The notes beneath the pieces were generated by a model. It was not told the origin of the DNA, ran no database searches, and saw nothing but the letters and a program-made list of their open reading frames with translations. The position numbers were made by a program, and so were the translations under genes. This document shows positions 57,098 to 64,000 of a stretch of DNA of 64,000 nucleotides, piece by piece. Origin of the DNA: Cocos nucifera (lineage: Eukaryota > Streptophyta > Magnoliopsida > Arecales > Arecaceae); NCBI GenBank assembly GCA_006176705.1, contig QRFJ01007062.1, positions 32,022 through 96,021 of the forward strand. Reading direction: 5' to 3'. How positions within the stretch are numbered: the stretch's first letter is position 1; the number at the start of each line of letters is the position of its first letter.

Positions 57098-59384
57098 TGA
57101 AGGGAAATCCTGATTTCCCTGACCAGGTTCGTTCAGATCTGATCAGATCAAGAGATATATTTCAAAATTTTTTCTCTTAGATCTGTATCAGATCAGGGAT
57201 GCTTCAGATCTGATTCTTATTTATTTAATAAAAATTAAAATAAAAGGATAAATTAAATCAAATTTAATTTACCTGAATAGGGTAATCCTATTACCCTGTT
57301 GATGATCCTGTTTGCAGCGGAAGGTTCTGGATCAAGCCACGCAAGCGCCTGGCCTCTACCGGTATCCACTCGGGCTGGATCTGGAGATCCTCTTCTTCTC
57401 TATCACGCCTCCAAAAATCAGATCTGGATCTGATCTGGAGGATCTTCAAAACTCCTTTTGAAGATCTGCAGTCGTTCTTCGCAGCAGCGCAGCCTTCTTG
57501 CTTTTGATCTCCTTTTCTTGATCTGAATCGCACCAATCCAAATCCAAAACACTTTTGGACGTGGAGAGCAAGGGGAGAAGAGAGTATGGCATGGAGAAAG
57601 GGGAGAGAGGCAGCCTTGGGGCGTGGGAAGATTGCTTCTTGATTATTCTTGATTATTTTTGAGTTGGGCGCAGGGTCTTATTTATAGACTAAGCGTGATC
57701 CAACTCCTCTTCCTTCCCAACCAATCACAACCCTTTGTGAAATCAGATCTAAATCTGATTGGTGGGAATAGAGTCCCCTGGATTCCTCCTTAGAGGTGCC
57801 TAAGACCAGTCAAACTTGGATTCTTAGAAGAACTCTAATTGGAATCCAAAAAGGAGATGGAGTCCTTGTCCAACAAGGACTCCTAGGCGCCTCCACTTGG
57901 GCTCACGCCACCCTTGGCGTGCGCCCTCTCCTTGCCAGGTTCTGGCAGGGGGACAAGGCCCCCACCAGCTCTCCAATAGGTGCATGACATGTGGTCAAAA
58001 GTCAAAGTGTCAATGGTCAACATTTGACCAGTCAAAGGTAGACTTTTGACCAAAGTCAAAGAACAAGAAATGGCAGGTGACCAAAAATGGCAGGTAATGT
58101 CTTACAAAATAAGACAACCTTTTCTGACTTGGACAACCTCCAGTCAGACCATATGAAGGCCTCTGATTGAGCACAAACTCCTTTGGCTCAGTCAGGACAA
58201 CTTATTTATGATAGTAAAAGAAGAACGTTAGGTTCAATCGAGTGCTAGCACGATTTCCTTGAACCTAATTGAATCTCATTCAGATCAATTGAACTAGATC
58301 AGTTCAATTGATGATCACCAGATTCAAACCCTTGTTTGTGTGACCCAGTTAGGTTCAGTTCTGTATGGTAATGGGATATGTCATGATCTCTATCATCGAC
58401 ATCATCGAAACTCCTTTCGATGGATCAGAACTCTTCTGATTCGAACAGCTAGAATGATCGATCATCTAAATCATTCTAATTGCTCCCAAAATCCACCAGT
58501 GACACCTAGCAGTATATGGTGGCAACCCATCAGAGCTGAATGCGAACCTCTTGGTGCAGCTACCTGTGTGATTAAGTTCTTCTATCTTGAGCCCCGATCA
58601 GATTAGGGTTAAGGTGAACTCGTCAAACCCTAGTCTCTGTCATATGATGTAATCATTCGATTCGAAGTCCAATGTGAAAATCTAAATAGAAACTCTTTCT
58701 ATTATTTCACTCTGCCATGGCCATGGCTTCTGGACTTGATTCTCATGATCATCATAGGGCTGCTCCTCTACCACCGAGGTAGATAGATTCCATCTTGATG
58801 CAATCCAGTTCCTACAATGAACATGCTATAGCCAACATACACCTCAGGGTTCCATATGGCTAGGAGACCGAGTAATGGTGTAGTCAAACTATAACACCCT
58901 CAAGGTGAACTGCCGATGCATCCTCAGGTCAAAGAACCAGACACACTACTGCAGCATCGAGTCAGTCATTGACGAGAAGGTAGACTCCCTAATGACTACT
59001 CGAGGTGGTCACGCTCAGTGCCCTCGTTCTCTAACGAGTACCTGTACTCTCGCTCCGGTGTCTCCACACCGTAGACTCAAGACTCATCTACTAAAGAGAA
59101 GCGATTGTACACCAACCTTCCGGATCAATCACCATCCTCGTGATGATCCTATGGTCGGGAGCATTTTATGAGTTAATAATGATTATTCATGTCTTAAATT
59201 TTCAACTCTTGAAAATATGAATTATCATTACCATTAACTCAAAGGATGTATCACAGACACTAAATACACATATGTGATAGAAAATAACCCATTTTATTGA
59301 TTATAGTCAAAATTATAATTTTGCCCCTAGAAGTGTATTACAAGTGTCAGCCAATTCTGGCTTCTAGGGCACATATATCTAACA
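57098..59384 (-). repeat. 3' LTR of A3
   Basis: 2287 bp, tgttagatat at 59384 to ...tttcccttca at 57098. TATA box at 57679-57686. It differs from A2's LTR mainly by short indels. Confidence 0.95.
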
Positions 59385-59399
59385 ATCTCCCACTTGTCC
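59385..59399 (-). other. Polypurine tract of A3
   Basis: On the minus strand ggacaagtgggagat precedes the LTR. The same tract in A2 is at 55097-55111. Confidence 0.8.
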
Positions 59400-61200
59400 T
59401 AAAGCCAATTGGCTACAAGTCTAAGTCCCATCTTCTCAAGGTGGGCTTCGATCTTCTGCTGGCCCAACGGCTTTGTAAGTGGGTCTGCCACATTATCTGT
59501 GGAGTTGACTCTCTTGACCTCGACGTAACCTTTCTCGAGGTAATCGCGGATGAGGTGGTATCGCCGCTCAATGTGCTTGGATTTCTGGTGAGACCTCGGC
59601 TCCTTAGCAAGGGCTATGGCGCCATTGTTGTCGCAGTATAGAGGAATGGCATCTGATGGCATTACTCCAATTTCTGCAGCAAACTTCTTGTACCAGAATG
59701 CTTCCTTCGCAGCCTCTGATGCAGCGATATATTCTGCTTCCATGGTGGAATCTGCTATCACAGTTTGCTTGGAACTCTTCCAGCTGACAGCACCACCATT
59801 GCACACAAACAGACTTCCAGATGTCGACTTTCGATCATCTATATCGGACATGAAATCCGAGTCTGTGTATCCCTGGACTTGGAGTTCTCCATTACCAAAG
59901 ACCAACATCATATCCTTAGTTCTTCTCAAGTACTTAAGGATACATTTCACAGAAGTCCAGTGTTCTTCACCTGGATTTGACTGATATCTGCTTGTGACAC
60001 TCACAGCATGGGCTATATCAGGTCGTGTACATAGCATGGCATACATGAGGCTCCCTATTGCAGAAGCATAAGGGATCTTGCTCATGCGTTCTATTTCCTC
60101 AGGTGTGCTGGGGCACATCTTCTTGGAAAGATGAATACCATGTCTGAAGGGTATTAATCCCCTCTTAGAGTTTTCCATACTAAACCTCTTTAGTACTTCC
60201 TCTATGTACATCTTCTGTGAAAGTCCTAGCATCCTATTCGGTCTATCCCTATAGACCTTAATTCCTAGAATAAAGGATGCTTCACCTAGGTCTTTCATGG
60301 AGAATTCCTTGGACAACCATATTTGACTGATGTCAACATGGGAATATCATTCCCAATAAGGAGGATGTCATCCACGTACAATACGAGGAAGACAACAGCG
60401 CTCCCACTGACCCTTTTTGAAAACACATGGTTCCTCTTCATTTTTGATGAAACCAAACTTTTTGATCACATCATTGAAACGAGTGTTCCAGCTCCGAGAT
60501 GCTTGCTTAAGTCCATATATGGACCTTTGCAGCTTGCAAACCTTGTGATCAGTATCACTGGATGTGAAACCTAGCGGCTGTTCCATATAGATATCTTCCT
60601 CAAGATATCCATTTAAGAATGCCGTTTTCACGTCCATTTGCCATATTTCATAATCGAAATAGGCTGCAACAGGCAAGCAATGTGCGGATGGATTTTAGCA
60701 TAGCCACTGGGGAAAAGGTATCCTGATAGTCAATGCCTTCGCGTTGACTATAACCTTTTGCCACTAGTCTAGCCTTGAATGTCTCCACATTCCCATCTGC
60801 ACCAATCTTTCTCTTGAAGATCCATTTACACCCAATAGGTACTATACCTTCTGGTGGATCTACCAAGGTCCAGACTTGGTTTGAGTGCATCGAGTCAATT
60901 TCTGACTGCATTGCCTCTAGCCATTTCTCGGAGTCGATATCTGATATCGCCTCGTTGTAGGTTTTGGGATCATCACCATGAGCACCATTACCTATGAGGA
61001 ACATTTCCTCTACATCCTCTGAAATAATACCTAAGTATCTTTCAGGGGGACGGGAAAACTCTTTCCGATCTACGAGGTGGAGGAGGTAGTGTTCTTATTG
61101 GCTCAACCTGATTTGGTTCCAATTGGTCCTTAGCTCGTTGTACTTGTGAGACTTTCTCATCAAGCTTAATCTGCTTTCCAATGCCGCTATCTTGAATAAA
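59399..61200 (-). pseudogene. pol: A3 reverse transcriptase and RNase H (frameshifted)
   Basis: The most complete copy. WTLVDPPEGIVPIGCKWIFK and GIDYQDTFSPVAMLKS (61004-60648), a frameshift near 60670, DYEIWQMDVKTAFLNG and YGLKQASRSWN (60676-60420), a second near 60412 where a T-run is one longer than in A2, LYVDDILLIGND (about 60390-60350), a third near 60320, and then a 305-codon open RNase H block (60316-59399). That block has TDSDFMSDIDDRKSTSG, MEAEYIAASEAAKEAFWYKK, LYCDNNGAIA and DNVADPLTKPLGQQ, ending LVANWL. Confidence 0.92.
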
Positions 61201-62200
61201 CTATTTTTCAAGAAAGATGGCATGTCGACTCACAATCACATTGTGGTCTTCTGGAATGTAGAAATAGTATCCTAATGACTCTTTAGGATATCCTATGAAT
61301 CGAGCTCTAAAGGACCTAAACTCTAACTTGTCCGCTTGTTGTCTTTTGACATGAGCCGGACAACCCCAAATTCTGAGATGACTCAGACTTGGTTTCTTAC
61401 CGTGCCATATCTCATACGGTGTGGTAGGAACGGTTTTAGAGGGAACCCTATTCAGTAGATAAATTGAAGTTAACAATGAATGTCCCCAAAGAAAATCAGG
61501 GAGGTCTGTGAAGCTCATCATGGATCGAACCATATCCAATAGAGTCCGATTTCTCCGTTCTGAAACCCCGTTGAGTTGAGGTGTTCCTGGTGGAGTCCAT
61601 TGAGAGACTATGCCATTTTCCTTAAGATAGTCTAGGAATTCCCGGCTAAGGTATTCACCTCCTCGATCTGATCGAAGAACCTTAATGGGTTTTCCAGTTT
61701 GTTTTTCTACTTCATGTCTGAATTCTTTGAACTTTTCAAAAGCTTCAGACTTGTGTCTCATAAGATACACATACCCATACCTAGACAGATCATCGGTAAA
61801 GGTAATGAAGTAGACAAAATTGCCTCTAGCCGGCACATCAAATGGGCCGCACACATCAGTATGTACTAGGGCAAGGAGATCTGTGGCCCTCTCCCCATGT
61901 CCAACAAAAGGGAGTTTAGTCATTTTGCCTTGAAGACAAGATTCACAAGTTGGATATGACTCGAAAGTCAATGGACTCAATAGCCCATTTTTCTCCAATT
62001 TGTTGATCCTATCTTCTGCTATATGACCTAATCTCAGGTGCCATAGATATCTGTCGTTTGGACTATCCCTAGGTCGTTTGGCATTCACGTTTTGCTCGAT
62101 AGTTAGAACAGGTACATCAATATGTAGCTGATAAAGACCATTAATAAGGAAACCATTTGCAATTTTATTTCTTTCATAAAGAATGTTACAATGGTCCTTA
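61201..62200 (-). pseudogene. pol: A3 integrase, catalytic motifs intact
   Basis: Open for 295 codons from 62088 to a TAG at 61203-61201. Zinc finger: H17, H22, C48 and C51 (WHLRLGH ... CESC). DDE core: D78 in LVHTDVCGPF, D141 in LRSDRGGEY, E177 in NGVSERRN, with usual spacing. The C-terminal part ends FLEK before the TAG, which sits between integrase and reverse transcriptase in the same frame as the linker that follows (FIQDSGIGKQ). A2 has the same TAG. A frameshift near 62205 separates it from the protease side. Confidence 0.9.
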
Positions 62201-62500
62201 AAGAAGGTGAATCACATAACCTTCTTGTGCTAAGCATGAAACAGAAATCAAATTCCTGCTAGCTGCAGGCACATAATAACAGTCTTTCAAAACTAAGTCT
62301 AAACCAGATGGTAATCGAAGAGGGTATGTTCCCACGGCTACTGCAGCAACTCTTGCTCCATTACCGATGCGTAGGATCATGTCTCCATCCCTCAGCCTCC
62401 TGCTATCCTCAAGACCCTGCATAGAAGTGCACAGATGAGCACTAGAACCAGAGTCAAGCACCCAACTGGATGCAGAAGAAACCGTAAGGTTAGACTCAAT
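62201..62500 (-). pseudogene. pol: A3 protease
   Basis: The minus-strand frame 62788-62198 runs from gag into protease without a break. Active site WVLDSGSSAHLCTSM at about 62467-62423, then LRIGNGARVAAVAVGTYPLR and DCYYVPAASRNLISVSC. The frame ends at a one-base indel near 62205. The catalytic DSG is intact. Confidence 0.85.
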
Positions 62501-63348
62501 AACGAGCATACCTCCAGAAGGACCTTCCTTCTTGTTCTTCAGGGTGGCCAGGTAAGTAGGGCAGTTCCGCTTCCAATGGCCGTCGCTGTTGCAATGGAAA
62601 CACTTTCCTTTGCCATCGGCCTTCTTCTTCGGTTCTGCCTTCTTCTTCTTTGATCCTTCCACCTTTTGCTTTTTCACAGACTTCTTTTTCTTTCCATAAG
62701 ACTTTCTTTTGGAAGAAGTCCGTTCCATAGCAAGAACTGAGCCTTTAGAACCTTTCATAGAAAGCTCAGCGGTAACCAGCATATTCATTAACTTCGGCCA
62801 AGGAATTTTGAAGTTTATGCATGTGGTAATTCATGATGAATTGCCCATATGCATCAGTCAAGGATTGCAGAATAATATCGTTCTGCAGGTCCAAGTCTAA
62901 CTTCACACCGAGCTTCTCAAGCTCTTCCATGTCCTTGATCATTGTCAGACAGTGATCTTGGACTGACTGCCCATCACGCATCTTAGCCTTAAAAAGTCAT
63001 TTCGTGACTTGATATTTGGCTGCGCGACTCTGTTCACCAAACATCTCCTGCAGGTGAGCCAACATTTGGCGAGCAGTCCCGATATCTTCATGTTGGCGCT
63101 GGAGCTCATCAGACATCGAGCCCAACATGTAATATCTGGCCTTATTATCTTCGTCAATCCATTTTTCCAGAGACGCTCTCTGTTCAGTGGATGGACGAGG
63201 CTGGTAAGGTGGGAGGGTCCTGGTCCAAAACATGTGTTAACTTCTCTGAACCCAAAACAATTTTGTAGTTCCTGAGCCAATCTTTATAATTGGGTCCAGT
63301 CAGTCTATGTGTGTCTAGGATACGTGCCAGTGGGTTGGACGCAGACAT
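62501..63348 (-). pseudogene. gag: A3 gag (broken)
   Basis: Starts MSASNPLARILDTHRLTGPN at 63348. A one-base insertion near 63205 shifts the frame. The main frame resumes (STEQRASLEKWIDEDNKARY) and meets an in-frame TGA at 62999-62997, then continues in the same frame with MRDGQSVQDHCLTMIKDMEE. A further +1 lies near 62790. The zinc knuckle CFHCNSDGHWKRNC is intact at 62602-62561, preceded by a lysine-rich linker. The TGA is at the same codon as in A1. Confidence 0.88.
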
Positions 63349-64000
63349 TTTCCTGTAGAGAGTCAAAGATTCTAGTTAGATACTGTAATTTTGACTTGAC
63401 CAATTTGTTTAGGGATTTTATTTTTAAACAAATTAGCTCCCACTATTTTCTCGGATCCCTACACTCCCTCTGTAGAGATGCGAAAATCTCCGCGATTGAA
63501 TGATTTCTAGTGGGTGGTGCGGTCTCACCAACTGACTCATCACCTCACCTAACAGTTATTGGTGATGGGTTAGCCAATGAGTGAACAACTCTTGTTCAAT
63601 GATTCTCTAATCATGGTGCACCCAAACTTGGTCTCTAATTCATGAATCTCACCGTATCCGGAATATTGATCCACTCCTTAGTTAAGTCAGACCCACCATT
63701 TGCATAGACTGGGTTCCTAATTGAGTCTCTCACCGTATCCGGAAATATTGAGCCCAACTCATCCTCCAGCCCATAGCATCCAATGCCTAATAGACATGGT
63801 TGCATCTTCCCGGTGCAACTGAGCCACTGTATCCAGCCGAGAACAATCAACCCCGGGAAGGGCCCGCACGTCTACAATGGTGGAAGACCTCGGACTTAAT
63901 CTTTTCTTAGGGAGAATTGATTCAGGTCTCATTAAACTAGACTTGGCTTAGTCATAACAATTATGACTAACCTAGTGGCATGGGTCAGCTCGGATTATTG
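63349..64000 (-). other. A3 leader (partial)
   Basis: Non-coding, closely similar to A1 6976-7627 in reverse. The leader structures seen in A1 (6351-6936) would lie just beyond the window. Confidence 0.8.

Larger units (their letters stand above)
57098..64000 (-). mobile_element. Ty1/copia element A3 (youngest insertion, 5' LTR outside window)
   Basis: 3' LTR, RNase H, reverse transcriptase, integrase, protease, gag and the first 650 bases of leader, all on the minus strand. The window ends in the leader at a point matching about 6976 of A1. It has all domains and catalytic motifs but at least seven frame breaks, most of them single-base indels. Its insertion into A2 makes it the innermost and youngest member of the nest. 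Confidence 0.94.

Noticed and set aside
1..64000. tRNA, rRNA or host protein-coding genes
   Set aside because: I scanned for conserved tRNA boxes outside primer-binding sites, rRNA words and multi-exon coding patterns and saw none; a search with tRNAscan-SE and a protein database would be decisive.

Overview
This window looks like plant nuclear heterochromatin. It is AT-rich and intron-poor, has no recognisable host gene, and is built almost entirely of LTR retrotransposons inserted into one another. The families are two Ty1/copia families with long LTRs (called A and B here), an older copia element (D), Athila-like Ty3/gypsy elements (F, H) and a GC-rich Tat-like Ty3/gypsy element (C). This mix suggests a large-genome plant, perhaps a monocot. 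I cannot name the species from sequence alone.

Left nest (about 1-31826). An old copia element D lies on the minus strand. Its LTR-like ends are at 2436-3243 and 30856-31826. Its coding remains are three pieces: gag at 29947-30735, protease at 12614-12841 and pre-integrase at 3568-3749. They are separated by element A1 (plus strand, 3750-12613) and element B1 (plus strand, 12842-29946, target duplication gatac). B1's 3' LTR is itself split by C1 (minus strand, 21988-28203, target duplication gaaac). C1 is a gag-only element with a 115-bp tandem array in its 3' untranslated region.

Middle (31827-45347). A 540-bp unassigned stretch is followed by Athila-like F (plus strand, 32369-41600). F has lost most of pol and contains a B-family solo LTR (37174-40037). 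F's 3' LTR stops at 41600, where a second Athila-like element H (minus strand, 41609-45347) begins.

Right nest (45348-64000). B2 (plus strand) is inserted in the gag region of H, A2 (minus strand) in the reverse transcriptase of B2, and A3 (minus strand) in the integrase of A2. The window ends in the leader of A3, so the distal halves of A3, A2, B2, H and possibly F should follow beyond 64000 in that order.

Every polyprotein region is broken by stops, frameshifts or deletions, so nothing here appears autonomous. The most interesting signals are non-coding. The 5' leaders of families A and B share a long-range inverted repeat whose left arm is a splice-donor-like AGGTAAGT, with a decayed version in F. 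A second leader hairpin shows compensatory base changes between A1 and B2. Family A copies also share an in-frame UGA in gag and a UAG between integrase and reverse transcriptase.
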